From assembly GCF_001666755.1 (NCBI RefSeq), contig NZ_LZJC01000166.1, positions 1-49,199 on the forward strand: a stretch of 49,199 bases of DNA. The letters are read 5' to 3'. The stretch comes from Mycobacterium sp. E1214. GTDB lineage: Bacteria > Actinomycetota > Actinomycetes > Mycobacteriales > Mycobacteriaceae. Numbering within the stretch: position 1 is the first letter of the stretch; each line of letters begins with the position of its first letter. The notes beneath the pieces were generated by a model, which saw nothing but the letters and a program-made list of their open reading frames with translations, did no database searches and was not told where the DNA came from. Shown here piece after piece: positions 1-8,652 of this stretch. The position numbers were made by a program, and so were the translations under genes.

Positions 1-70
1 GCCCAACTCACCGAACGGCTGCGGCTCGTCGGGGGTGGTCGCCGCGCGGTCGACGGTGTCGATCGCCTGG
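1..70 (-). other. Inverted fragment of the purL 5' end (probable fold-back chimera)
   Basis: Read on the minus strand these bases encode a peptide containing DTVDRAATTPDEPQPFGELG. As I remember the family, this is the N-terminal stretch of mycobacterial PurL (M. tuberculosis has [20 protein letters not shown]). The forward purL frame only becomes PurL-like at base 71 (VGGIVRDIMAMGARP). The expected coding sequence for about 100 residues between these two parts is missing, and the N-terminal piece is flipped. This fits a fold-back join at a contig tip better than a real inversion. Confidence 0.75.
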
Positions 71-1975
71 GTGGGCGGCATCGTCCGCGACATCATGGCG
101 ATGGGGGCGCGGCCGATCGCGGTCATGGACCAGCTGCGGTTCGGGGCCGCCGACGCGCCGGACACCCGCCGCGTGGTGGACGGTGTGGTTCGCGGCATCG
201 GCGGTTACGGCAATTCGTTGGGCTTGCCGAACATCGGCGGCGAGACCGTCTTCGACGCGTGCTATGCCGGCAACCCCTTGGTCAACGCGTTGTGCGTCGG
301 AGTGTTGCGCCAAGAGGACCTGCACCTGGCGTTCGCGTCGGGCGCCGGCAACAAGATCATCCTGTTCGGCGCGCGCACCGGGCTGGACGGTATCGGCGGC
401 GTGTCCGTGCTGGCGTCGGAGACCTTCGACAGCGAGAACTCCCGCAAGAAGCTGCCCTCGGTGCAGGTCGGCGACCCGTTCATGGAGAAGGTGCTCATCG
501 AGTGCTGCCTCGAGCTGTACTCGGGCGGCCTGGTGATCGGCATCCAGGACCTGGGTGGCGCCGGATTGGCTTGTGCCACTTCTGAATTGGCCTCGGCCGG
601 GGACGGTGGGATGGCGATCCGGCTGGACGCGGTGCCGCTGCGCACCACCGAGATGACGTCCGCCGAGGTGCTGTGCAGCGAATCCCAGGAGCGGATGTGC
701 GCCGTCGTCGCGCCCGAGAATGTGGACGCCTTCCTGGCCGTGTGCCGCAAGTGGGATGTCCTGGCGACCGTGATCGGCGAGGTCACCGACGGTGACCGGT
801 TGCGCATCACCTGGCACGGCGAGACCGTCGTCGACGTCCCACCGCGCACCGTGGCCCACGAGGGCCCGGTCTACGAGCGCCCGGTCGCCCGCCCCGACAC
901 GCAGGATGCCCTCAACGCCGACCGCTCCACCGGACTGCCCCGCCCGTCGACCGGTGCCGAACTGCGCGCGACTTTGCTTGCACTGCTTGGCAGTCCGCAT
1001 CTGTGCAGCCGCGCCTTCATCACCGAGCAGTACGACCGGTACGTGCGGGGCAACACCGTGCTGGCCGAGCACGCCGACGGCGGCGTGCTGCGCGTCGACG
1101 AGAACACCGGACGCGGCATCGCCTTGTCGACCGACGCGTCGGGCCGGTACACCAAGCTCGACCCCTACACCGGCGCGCAGCTGGCGCTCGCCGAGGCGTA
1201 CCGCAACGTCGCCGTCACCGGCGCCACCCCGGTCGCGGTGACCAACTGCCTCAACTTCGGGTCGCCCGAGGACCCGGGCGTCATGTGGCAGTTCTCCGAG
1301 GCGGTGCGCGGGTTGGCCGACGGCTGTGTGGCCCTTGGCATTCCGGTGACCGGAGGCAACGTCAGCTTCTACAACCAGACCGGGTCGGCCGCGATCCTGC
1401 CCACCCCGGTGATCGGCGTGTTGGGCGTCATCGACGACGTCGCCCGGCGCATCCCGACCGGGCTGGGCGGTGAGCCCGGTGAGTCCCTGCTGTTGCTGGG
1501 CGAGACCCGCGACGAGTTCGACGGCTCGGTGTGGGCGCAGGTGACCGCCGATCACCTCGGCGGGTTGCCCCCCGCGGTGGACCTGCAGCGCGAGAAGCTG
1601 CTGGCCGAGGTGCTGGTGGCGGCCTCCCGCGACGGGTTGGTGTCTGCCGCACACGACCTGTCCGAGGGCGGTTTGGCCCAAGCCGTGGTGGAGGCGGCAC
1701 TGGCCGGTGAAACCGGTTGCCGCATCGTGCTTCCCGAGGACGCCGACCCGTTCGTCGCGCTGTTCTCCGAGTCGTCGGGCCGGGTGCTGGTGGCGGTGCC
1801 GCGCACCGAGGAGAGCCGGTTGCGCTCCATGTGTGCGGCGCGCGGGCTGCCCGCCGTCCGGATCGGCGTGGCGGATCCGGCCTCCGACTCGGTGGAGGTG
1901 CAGGGCCTGTTCACCGTGTCCCTCGCCGAGCTGCGCGACACCTCCGAGGCGGTGCTGCCCCGGCTGTTCGGGTGA
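71..1975 (+). CDS. purL: Phosphoribosylformylglycinamidine synthase II, 5'-truncated
   Basis: Large ATP-dependent subunit of FGAM synthase (purine pathway step 4), which works with PurQ and PurS in the cytoplasm. The visible 634 residues begin inside the first AIRS-type domain at GGIVRDIMAMGARP and run to the natural stop. Typical PurL stretches are present: GGYGNSLGLPNIGGETVFD, the IQDLGGAGLACATSELAS loop, the second half CLNFGSPEDPGVMWQF, and VTGGNVSFYNQTG. The M. tuberculosis protein is about 754 residues, so roughly 120 N-terminal residues are missing. The start lies outside the window; the preceding 70 bases are not its natural upstream sequence. The next gene begins 20 bases after the stop. 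Confidence 0.96.
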   Translation: MGGIVRDIMAMGARPIAVMDQLRFGAADAPDTRRVVDGVVRGIGGYGNSLGLPNIGGETVFDACYAGNPLVNALCVGVLRQEDLHLAFASGAGNKIILFGARTGLDGIGGVSVLASETFDSENSRKKLPSVQVGDPFMEKVLIECCLELYSGGLVIGIQDLGGAGLACATSELASAGDGGMAIRLDAVPLRTTEMTSAEVLCSESQERMCAVVAPENVDAFLAVCRKWDVLATVIGEVTDGDRLRITWHGETVVDVPPRTVAHEGPVYERPVARPDTQDALNADRSTGLPRPSTGAELRATLLALLGSPHLCSRAFITEQYDRYVRGNTVLAEHADGGVLRVDENTGRGIALSTDASGRYTKLDPYTGAQLALAEAYRNVAVTGATPVAVTNCLNFGSPEDPGVMWQFSEAVRGLADGCVALGIPVTGGNVSFYNQTGSAAILPTPVIGVLGVIDDVARRIPTGLGGEPGESLLLLGETRDEFDGSVWAQVTADHLGGLPPAVDLQREKLLAEVLVAASRDGLVSAAHDLSEGGLAQAVVEAALAGETGCRIVLPEDADPFVALFSESSGRVLVAVPRTEESRLRSMCAARGLPAVRIGVADPASDSVEVQGLFTVSLAELRDTSEAVLPRLFG

Positions 1976-1994
1976 GCCGCGCCATCCAATCCCG

Positions 1995-2624
1995 TTGAGC
2001 GTCAACGCGATTCGGCGGGCAAGCTCGTTGCTGCTGGCCGCGGCCCTCGTCTGCTGGAGCTTCGCGAGCCCAGGGCTGCCGCAGCGCTGGCGGCCAGGGC
2101 TGAAAGCCGCGGTCGGTGGCGCGCTGGCGCTGGCCACCCGGGCCCCGCTGGGGCTGCGCGGCCGGCGGCTGCGGGCGGGGTCGCGGCTGGGCGCGGGCGT
2201 GGGGCTGGCGGCGGCGGGCGCGATCGGTGTGACGGCCCTGCTGGCGCCGGTGCGGCGGTCCATGGCCGCCCGCGACGCCCCGGCATCGCCGGCGGGCTGG
2301 TTGCTGCTGCGGATCCCGCTGGGCACCGTGTGGGCGGAAGAGGCGGCCTACCGCGCGGCGCTGGCGCACACCGCCTCGGCCGGCTTCGGCGCCCGCGGCG
2401 GAAGGCTCGTGCAGGCGACGGCATTCGGGCTCTCGCACATCCCGGATGCCCGCGCGGCCGGCGAGCCGGTGCTGGGCACCTTGCTGGTCACCGGCGCCGC
2501 GGGGTGGCTGTTCGGCTGGCTGGCCGACCGCTCCGGCAGCCTCGCCGCGCCCCTGCTGGCGCACCTGGCGATCAACGAGGCGGGCGCGGTCGCCGCCCTG
2601 ACCGCGCGCCGCCTTACGGGTTGA
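1995..2624 (+). CDS. CPBP-family intramembrane metalloprotease (Rv0804-like)
   Basis: Predicted membrane protease of the CAAX/bacteriocin-processing (CPBP, Abi) family, 209 residues. The three family motifs are visible: EEAAYR (EExxxR) near residue 115, FGLSHI near 143, and HLAINE near 192. The last two supply metal ligands in characterised relatives. Several hydrophobic segments rich in Ala, Leu and Gly fit a multipass membrane protein. I chose the TTG at 1995 because it is the first in-frame start after purL and gives the usual length; the frame itself stays open further upstream inside purL. Its last 11 bases overlap the convergent mce-like gene. The substrate is unknown, and position behind purL does not imply a purine role. 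Confidence 0.8.
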   Translation: MSVNAIRRASSLLLAAALVCWSFASPGLPQRWRPGLKAAVGGALALATRAPLGLRGRRLRAGSRLGAGVGLAAAGAIGVTALLAPVRRSMAARDAPASPAGWLLLRIPLGTVWAEEAAYRAALAHTASAGFGARGGRLVQATAFGLSHIPDARAAGEPVLGTLLVTGAAGWLFGWLADRSGSLAAPLLAHLAINEAGAVAALTARRLTG

Positions 2625-3825
2625 TGGTGTAGTCGCCCAGCTGCCGGCCCCAGACGTGCTCGACCAGCAGCGGCGACCCGAGCTCGAAGTGGTTGTAGGG
2701 GGCCATGCTCGCGCCGGTGTCCATGACGAGGAACGGGGCGGGCCACAGCTGCCGGGTGATCGTCTGCCAGCACCCCGGCCGCCCCCCGGGCCCGCCGCGG
2801 GCGTTGGTGCGGGGCAGGTTCTCCGGCCAGATGTAGGGGTTCGGTGCGCCCGTGACGGCGCCCGAGGCGTGGGCGCCCAGTGCGTAGCCGTTGTCGCCGA
2901 GGGCGTTGTGGATGCGCGGGCCGACCTCGGCGAAGTTGCGGATGGTGCAGAAGATTTCGGGGCTGTAGGCGTCGAGCAGTTCGCTGCTCGCCAGCAGGTC
3001 GGTCGCGCCGCGCTGCAAGAAGGGGCCGCCCCGGGTGACGACGTCGGCGCCGGTGTTGCCGACGCCGGCGGCCGCCAGCAGCGCGGCGTCGAGCTCGCGC
3101 CGCTGACCATCGACGGTGCGGGCCGTGGTCACCGCGTGATTGAGCGCGTCCACGAGGTCCGGCGCGGCCCGCGCGTATGTGTCGCCCAGGGCGGCCCAGC
3201 GGGCCAGGTCGCCGCGCAGCACCGGCAGCCGCGGGTTCACGTCGTCGAGGATGGCGTCGGCGTCGACCAGGGCCGCCCCGAGCCGTTGGCCCAGCCCGGT
3301 CAACGCCAGCGCGGCCGCGCTGAGCGTCAGGTTCACCTTGACCGGATCGACCTTGTCCGCGATGGCGACCAGCGTCTCGAACAAGCTGTTGAACTCCGTC
3401 GTCACCGACGTCGCGTCGATCACCGTGGCCGGTGTGATCGCCTGTGCCGCAGGGTTTTCCGGTGACGTGAGCGCCACGTACTTGTTGCCGAACACCGTCG
3501 TCGCCTTGACCGTGGCCGCCACGTTGGCGGGGATCTGGCGCACGTATTTCGGTGTGACATCGAGGATCATGACGGCGACGGGCACGCCGTCGCGGGTGGT
3601 CTCCGAAATCGTCGACACCCGCCCGACCTGCACGCCGTTGTAGGTGACCTTCGAGCCGGTGCCCATGACCAGGCCCGCCCGGGGGGCGATCATGGTCAGC
3701 TGCGTCACCGGCGTCAGGTCGCCGCGGAACTGCAGGTACAGCGCCGCCACGGCGAGGCCGAGGACCACGACCGTCGCCAGGCCGACGAGCTTGTACGGTG
3801 GCCCGCGCCGCAAACGACGCTTCAT
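2614..3825 (-). CDS. Orphan MceA-type lipid-transport protein
   Basis: MCE-family protein of 403 residues. It has a short basic N-terminus, one transmembrane anchor (about residues 13-31), an MlaD/MCE domain (about 40-118, including GLVMGTGSKVTYNGVQVGRV) and the long C-terminal helical region usual in mycobacterial Mce proteins. In complete mce operons six such proteins form a periplasmic conduit with two YrbE permeases. Here there is no yrbE and no mceB-F, so this is a lone MceA-like gene. It could join another Mce complex or be a stand-alone duplicate. It is divergent from the SCP-like gene, with 19 bases between the two starts. It replaces the cpdA/cpsY genes (Rv0805, Rv0806c) found here in M. 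tuberculosis. Confidence 0.88.
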   Translation of the reverse strand: MKRRLRRGPPYKLVGLATVVVLGLAVAALYLQFRGDLTPVTQLTMIAPRAGLVMGTGSKVTYNGVQVGRVSTISETTRDGVPVAVMILDVTPKYVRQIPANVAATVKATTVFGNKYVALTSPENPAAQAITPATVIDATSVTTEFNSLFETLVAIADKVDPVKVNLTLSAAALALTGLGQRLGAALVDADAILDDVNPRLPVLRGDLARWAALGDTYARAAPDLVDALNHAVTTARTVDGQRRELDAALLAAAGVGNTGADVVTRGGPFLQRGATDLLASSELLDAYSPEIFCTIRNFAEVGPRIHNALGDNGYALGAHASGAVTGAPNPYIWPENLPRTNARGGPGGRPGCWQTITRQLWPAPFLVMDTGASMAPYNHFELGSPLLVEHVWGRQLGDYTINP

Positions 3826-3844
3826 GGTTTTGAGACCCTAGGGT

Positions 3845-4240
3845 ATGGCTGCCCGCGACAAGGCCGACCCGGCCAAGACCCGGCAGGCCGTGTTGGCCGT
3901 GGCGGACTGGCTGCGCGACGAGGCGCGGCCCGCGCCCGACCGCGCGGCGCTGGCGGCCGCGGTCCGGCTGACCGCCCGCACGCTGGCCGCGGTGGCGCCC
4001 GGCCGCAGCGTGGAGGTGCGCATCCCGCCGTTCGCGGCCGTGCAGTGCGTCACCGGCCCGGCCCACACCCGCGGCACGCCCCCCAACGTCGTGGAGACCG
4101 ACCCCCGGACCTGGCTGCTGCTGGCCGCCGGCATGACGTCGTTCGCCGCGGCCAGAAGCTCCGCCGCGATTCGGCTGTCGGGGTCCCGCGCGGGTGAGAT
4201 CGAACACTGGTTGCCCCTGGTCGACGTCGACGGAATGTAA
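3845..4240 (+). CDS. Small SCP2/maleylpyruvate-isomerase-like protein (Rv0807-like)
   Basis: Conserved 131-residue protein matching what is usually annotated as sterol-carrier family protein in mycobacteria (Rv0807). An Ala-rich helical N-terminus is followed by RSVEVRIPPFAAVQCV and a C-terminal part containing DPRTWLLLAAGMTSF, the pattern seen at the end of SCP2/MDMPI C-terminal domains. No catalytic motif can be named, and sterol binding is only the family label. It starts 19 bases from the divergent mce-like start, so the two promoters must overlap. purF follows 132 bases downstream on the same strand. Confidence 0.75.
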   Translation: MAARDKADPAKTRQAVLAVADWLRDEARPAPDRAALAAAVRLTARTLAAVAPGRSVEVRIPPFAAVQCVTGPAHTRGTPPNVVETDPRTWLLLAAGMTSFAAARSSAAIRLSGSRAGEIEHWLPLVDVDGM

Positions 4241-4301
4241 CTCTGAACTGCAGGTTTAGAGTGCGGCTCAAGGATTTTCGTCGCCCAACACGCCCGGGGG
4301 A

Positions 4302-4332
4302 TTGGGCGGCGCGGCCGTCGTGCCCGTAGACT
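4302..4332 (+). promoter_or_regulatory. Candidate sigma-A-type promoter of purF
   Basis: TTGGGC and TAGACT are separated by 19 bases in the gap before purF. The TAGACT box fits the mycobacterial TAnnnT -10 pattern and would place the transcript start about 33 bases ahead of the purF GTG. No purine riboswitch-like fold was recognised in the short leader. Confidence 0.35.
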
Positions 4333-4372
4333 TCCCTACGTCACCAATCGTTCCCCGGGGAGCTGCCTAATC

Positions 4373-5899
4373 GTGACCGTCCAGGAACCCGAAGAGGATT
4401 TCAGCGCGCCTCGGGAAGAGTGTGGCGTATTCGGGGTCTGGGCCCCGGGCGAGGACGTCGCCAAACTCAGCTACTACGGCCTGTATGCGCTGCAGCATCG
4501 CGGGCAAGAGGCCGCCGGCATCGCCGTCGCCGACGGCTCCCAGGTCCTGGTCTTCAAAGACCTGGGGCTGGTAAGCCAGGTGTTCGACGAGCAGACGCTG
4601 GCCGCCATGCAGGGCCACGTCGCCATCGGCCACTGCCGGTACTCCACCACCGGCGACACCACCTGGGAGAACGCGCAGCCGGTGTTCCGCAACACCGCCG
4701 CCGGCACCGGGGTGGCGCTGGGCCACAACGGCAACCTGGTCAACACCGCCGAGCTGGCCGCTCGCGCACGCGACGAGGGGCTGATCGCCAAGCGCGCCCC
4801 GGCCCCGGCCACCACGGACTCCGACATCCTGGGCGCGCTGCTGGCCCACGGCGCGGCCGATTCGAGCCTGGAACAGTCGGCGCTGCAACTGCTGCCGACG
4901 GTGCGCGGCGCGTTCTGCCTGACGTTCATGGACGAGAACACCCTGTATGCCGCCCGCGACCCGCACGGCGTGCGCCCGCTGTCGCTGGGCCGGCTGGACC
5001 GCGGCTGGGTGGTGGCCTCCGAAACGGCCGCGCTCGACATCGTCGGCGCCTCGTTCGTCCGCGACATCGAACCCGGGGAGCTGTTGGCCATCGACGCCGA
5101 CGGCGTGCGCTCCACGCGGTTCGCCAACCCGACGCCCAAGGGTTGCGTCTTCGAATACGTCTATCTGGCGCGCCCGGACAGCACCATCGCCGGCCGTTCC
5201 GTGCACGCGACGCGCGTGGAGATCGGCCGCCGGTTGGCCCGCGAGTCTCCCGTGGAGGCCGACCTGGTGATCGGGGTGCCGGAGTCCGGCACCCCGGCCG
5301 CCGTCGGCTACGCCCAGGAATCGGGCATCCCCTACGGCCAGGGCCTGATGAAGAACGCCTACGTCGGGCGCACCTTCATCCAGCCGTCGCAGACCATCCG
5401 GCAGCTCGGCATCCGGCTCAAGCTCAACCCGCTGCGCGAGGTGATCCGCGGCAAGCGGCTCATCGTCGTCGACGACTCGATCGTGCGGGGCAACACCCAG
5501 CGCGCGCTGCTGCGAATGCTGCGCGAGGCCGGCGCGCTCGAGGTGCACGTGCGCATCGCGTCGCCGCCGGTGAAGTGGCCGTGTTTCTACGGCATCGACT
5601 TCCCGTCGCCGGCCGAGCTGATCGCCAACGCGGTCGAGAACAAGCGGGAGATGCTGGAGGCGGTGCGGCACGCCATCGGCGCGGACTCGCTGGGTTACAT
5701 CTCGCTGCGCGGCCTGGTCGCGGCCTCCGAGCAGCCGGCATCACGGTTGTGCACCGCCTGCTTCGACGGGCAGTACCCGATCGAGCTGCCCGAGGAGAGC
5801 GCCCTGGGCAAGAACGTCATCGAGCACATGCTCGCCAACGCCGCCCGCGGCGCCGGGCTCGAGGATCTCGCGCCCGACGAAGTGCCCGTCGTGCACTGA
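4373..5899 (+). CDS. purF: Amidophosphoribosyltransferase
   Basis: Catalyses the first committed step of purine synthesis, PRPP plus glutamine to phosphoribosylamine. It has 508 residues with an N-terminal Ntn-hydrolase glutaminase domain and a C-terminal phosphoribosyltransferase domain. Cys17 (REECGVFG) follows a short propeptide, as in the Bacillus-type enzymes that are cleaved to expose the catalytic cysteine. YALQHRGQEAAG, GHNGNLVN and the PRPP loop LIVVDDSIVRGNTQRA are clear. Cysteines at LCTACFDG near the C-terminus suit the 4Fe-4S cluster of that class. It starts with GTG after the purine-rich run GGGGAG. purM lies 80 bases downstream, the usual pair. Confidence 0.98.
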   Translation: MTVQEPEEDFSAPREECGVFGVWAPGEDVAKLSYYGLYALQHRGQEAAGIAVADGSQVLVFKDLGLVSQVFDEQTLAAMQGHVAIGHCRYSTTGDTTWENAQPVFRNTAAGTGVALGHNGNLVNTAELAARARDEGLIAKRAPAPATTDSDILGALLAHGAADSSLEQSALQLLPTVRGAFCLTFMDENTLYAARDPHGVRPLSLGRLDRGWVVASETAALDIVGASFVRDIEPGELLAIDADGVRSTRFANPTPKGCVFEYVYLARPDSTIAGRSVHATRVEIGRRLARESPVEADLVIGVPESGTPAAVGYAQESGIPYGQGLMKNAYVGRTFIQPSQTIRQLGIRLKLNPLREVIRGKRLIVVDDSIVRGNTQRALLRMLREAGALEVHVRIASPPVKWPCFYGIDFPSPAELIANAVENKREMLEAVRHAIGADSLGYISLRGLVAASEQPASRLCTACFDGQYPIELPEESALGKNVIEHMLANAARGAGLEDLAPDEVPVVH

Positions 5900-5979
5900 C
5901 GGCCCCACCTCGCCCCTCGACCGACGGAACGCGGACGTTTGATACCGGCCGGCAAGGCCGCCCGGTAGCCTTTATCGCG

Positions 5980-7074
5980 ATGACGGATCCCGGAAAGACC
6001 CCCGGACACCACCCGGACGGCCAGGGCATCACCTACGCGTCGGCCGGGGTGGACATTGACGCCGGCGATCGCGCGGTCGAACTGTTCAAGCCCCTGGCGA
6101 GCAAAGCCACCCGCCCCGAGGTGCGCGGCGGGCTCGGCGGGTTCGCCGGGCTCTTCGCCCTGCGCGGCGACTACCGCGAGCCGCTGCTGGCGGCGTCCAC
6201 CGACGGTGTCGGCACCAAGCTCGCGGTCGCCCAGGCGATGGACAAGCACGACACCGTCGGCCTCGACCTGGTCGCGATGGTGGTCGACGACCTCGTGGTG
6301 TGCGGCGCCGAGCCGTTGTTCCTGCAGGACTACATCGCCGTCGGCCGGGCCGTGCCCGAACGGCTCGCCGCGATCGTGAGCGGGGTCGCCGAGGGCTGCG
6401 TGCGGGCCGGCTGCGCCCTGCTGGGCGGCGAGACGGCCGAACACCCCGGCCTGATGGAACCCGACCACTACGACATCTCGGCGACGGGTGTCGGGGTGGT
6501 CGAGGCCGACGACGTGCTGGGCCCCGACCGCGTCAAACCGGGGGACGTCATCATCGCGATGGGTTCGTCCGGCCTGCACTCCAACGGATACTCGTTGGCC
6601 CGCACGGTGCTTCTGGAGATCGACCGGATGAACCTGGAGGGCTACGTCGAGGAGTTCGGCCGCACGCTCGGTGAGGAACTCCTCGAGCCGACCCGCATCT
6701 ACGCCAAGGACTGCCTGGCGCTGGCCGCCGAGACGCACGTCCGCACGTTCTGCCACGTGACCGGGGGTGGGCTCGCCGCTAACCTGCACCGCGTGATCCC
6801 GCATGGGCTGGTCGCCGAAATGGACCGTGGCACTTGGACGCCCGCGCCCGTGTTCGCGATGATCGCCCAGCGCGGCCGGGTCGCCCGGGAAGAGATGGAG
6901 AAGACGTTCAACATGGGAGTCGGCATGCTCGCCGTCGTGGCCCCCGAGGACACCGACCGCGCGCTGGCCATCCTGACGGCGCGCCACCTGGACTGCTGGG
7001 TGCTGGGCACCGTCGGCAAGGGCGGGAAGCAAGGCCCACGGGCGAAATTGGTGGGGCAACACCCGAGGTTCTAG
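5980..7074 (+). CDS. purM: Phosphoribosylformylglycinamidine cyclo-ligase (AIR synthetase)
   Basis: Converts FGAM to aminoimidazole ribotide with ATP (purine step 5). The 364-residue protein has the AIRS fold signatures ITYASAGVDIDAG, LLAASTDGVGTKL, LLGGETAEHPGL, GSSGLHSNGYSL and HVTGGGLAANLHRV. The ATG at 5980 is chosen because the conserved N-terminus (MTDPGKTP then GITYASAGVD) begins there, although the frame stays open far upstream through purF. It is cotranscribed with purF by orientation and an 80-base gap. Confidence 0.97.
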   Translation: MTDPGKTPGHHPDGQGITYASAGVDIDAGDRAVELFKPLASKATRPEVRGGLGGFAGLFALRGDYREPLLAASTDGVGTKLAVAQAMDKHDTVGLDLVAMVVDDLVVCGAEPLFLQDYIAVGRAVPERLAAIVSGVAEGCVRAGCALLGGETAEHPGLMEPDHYDISATGVGVVEADDVLGPDRVKPGDVIIAMGSSGLHSNGYSLARTVLLEIDRMNLEGYVEEFGRTLGEELLEPTRIYAKDCLALAAETHVRTFCHVTGGGLAANLHRVIPHGLVAEMDRGTWTPAPVFAMIAQRGRVAREEMEKTFNMGVGMLAVVAPEDTDRALAILTARHLDCWVLGTVGKGGKQGPRAKLVGQHPRF

Positions 7075-7126
7075 GAGGACTACCGCGCTGCCGGGGGCGA
7101 GGGGTTAACGCCGGCCCGCGCGGGTC

Positions 7127-7312
7127 TCAACGACGCCAGGTGTCCTGCTCATCCCAGGGTTCGTCCAAGCCGTCCGAGTCCAGTTCGGTCGAGTCGTCCG
7201 AATCCGTCCCGGACAGCTCGCGCTGAAGCCGCTGGAAGTCGGTCTGCGGAGAACTGTATTTGAGTTCTCGAGCAACCTTGGTCTGCTTTGCCTTAGCCCG
7301 GCCGCGGCCCAT
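7127..7312 (-). CDS. DUF3073 small basic-acidic protein (Rv0810c-like)
   Basis: Protein of 61 residues that opens with the conserved MGRGRAKAKQTKVARELKYS and ends in a Ser/Asp/Glu-rich tail. This is the actinobacterial DUF3073 pattern. Function is unknown; the strongly basic head suggests nucleic-acid contact, which is inference. I chose the ATG at 7312 because family members start at MGRGRAK, although the frame allows 13 more residues. The 146 bases between this start and the next gene hold its promoter; nothing else was recognised there. Confidence 0.85.
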   Translation of the reverse strand: MGRGRAKAKQTKVARELKYSSPQTDFQRLQRELSGTDSDDSTELDSDGLDEPWDEQDTWRR

Positions 7313-7458
7313 GGGGGAACCCCCTCGCGCAATAACGGAGCGGCCTAACATGTAGGCGGCTCCGATCTCCTGTGTCGTTATTGTCCTGGTAGCAGTTTAC
7401 CGTGCCGCGGGGGCAGGCGTCGGTGCCCCCTCCCCGCTGTGGCGGACGTCATCGACGA

Positions 7459-8547
7459 TTATCTCGCACCGCCGCGCAACCGTTCAACGGCGAGTCGTCC
7501 CGCGCCGATCTGTTCGGCCGGCGGCAGGGAATCGGCGTCCATCACCGCAGCCACCGTGGCGTCCGGACCGGTCGCCAGCGGGGTGTCGCCCGGCAGCCCT
7601 CGCTTGACGAGCGCCAGCGCGATCGGCCCGTCGTCGACGTGGTCGACCACGGTGCCGAGGCGGCCCACGGCGCGGCCGCCGGCCAGCACCGCGTCGCCCG
7701 TCGACGGCCGCTCGACCGAGCCGTCGAGGTGCAACAGCACCAGCATGCGGGGCGGCTTGCCGAGGTTGTGCACCCGCGCGACGGTCTCCTGCCCGCGGTA
7801 GCAGCCCTTGTCCAGGTGCACCGCACCCACCCCGGGGCCACCGATCCAGCCCACCTCGTGGGGGATCGTGCGCTCGTCGGTGTCCACGCCGAGGCGCGGC
7901 CGCCGCGCCGCCACCCGGTGCGCCTCGTAGGCCCACACCCCGGCCGGGCGCACCCCGACGCCCGCCAACCGGTCCCGCCACCCGGCCGCGTCGGCGCGGG
8001 GCACCAGCAGGTCCAGCGCCGGGCTCCCGGCGCCGGGCGTGCGCCGCACGAAACCGCCGCCGGTGGCCACGGCCGACCGCGCGTCGGGCAGCGCGTCGAG
8101 GCCCAGGGCGGCGAGCACCGCCGGGTCGCTCAACCCCGGCCCGAGCAGCGACAGCACCGCGATGTCGGCGGCGGCCGGGACGACCTGCGACCAGAACACC
8201 ATCTTGCTCAGGTAGCCCAGCAGCGCCTCGCCGCGCCACGGCTCGGTGTCGAGGTAGGTGATGCCGCCCAGTTCGGTTTGGATCCAGTGGTCCTCAACCC
8301 GGCCCTGGCCGTCGAGGCTGAGGTTGTCGGTGCTGGCGCCGTCGGGGAGCGCGGCGACGTGCTGCGTGGAGATGCTGTGCAGCCAGTTCTGGCGGTCGGC
8401 GCCGGTCAGCGTCAGGACCGCGCGGTGCGATCGGTCCACCAGCACCGCGGCGGTCTCGGCCGCGCGCTGCTCGCCCAGCGGATCGCCGTAGTGCCAAACG
8501 GCGCCCGCGTCGGGTCCGGAATCGGGGGCGGGGACTGCGTGGCTCAC
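7459..8547 (-). CDS. ygfZ: YgfZ/GcvT-type folate-binding protein (Rv0811c-like)
   Basis: Folate-dependent Fe-S cluster maintenance protein of the YgfZ/IBA57 family, 362 residues. The diagnostic KGCYRGQE motif is present (KGCYxGQE in the family, with the functionally essential cysteine), inside a GcvT-like fold. The N-terminal RSHRAVLTLTGADRQNWLHS is also family-typical. Known relatives act in 4Fe-4S enzyme assembly together with a tetrahydrofolate derivative. It is divergent from pabC, whose product feeds folate synthesis, so the shared 105-base gap may coordinate the two; that is inference. Confidence 0.88.
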   Translation of the reverse strand: MSHAVPAPDSGPDAGAVWHYGDPLGEQRAAETAAVLVDRSHRAVLTLTGADRQNWLHSISTQHVAALPDGASTDNLSLDGQGRVEDHWIQTELGGITYLDTEPWRGEALLGYLSKMVFWSQVVPAAADIAVLSLLGPGLSDPAVLAALGLDALPDARSAVATGGGFVRRTPGAGSPALDLLVPRADAAGWRDRLAGVGVRPAGVWAYEAHRVAARRPRLGVDTDERTIPHEVGWIGGPGVGAVHLDKGCYRGQETVARVHNLGKPPRMLVLLHLDGSVERPSTGDAVLAGGRAVGRLGTVVDHVDDGPIALALVKRGLPGDTPLATGPDATVAAVMDADSLPPAEQIGAGRLAVERLRGGAR

Positions 8548-8652
8548 AGCTCAACTCTACGGATGCCGGGGCCCGCGCCGGGCGTGTGGAAAGCCGCGCG
8601 CCGGATGCCGAGTGCGCGGCCCGCCGCACGCTCGCCACTAGGCTCTCTTCCC

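Noticed and set aside
8..2326. Very long open frame on the minus strand opposite purL
   Set aside because: High-GC codon bias of purL creates an antisense frame; the translation is Gly/Arg/His-rich with no family features, while the plus strand is clearly PurL.
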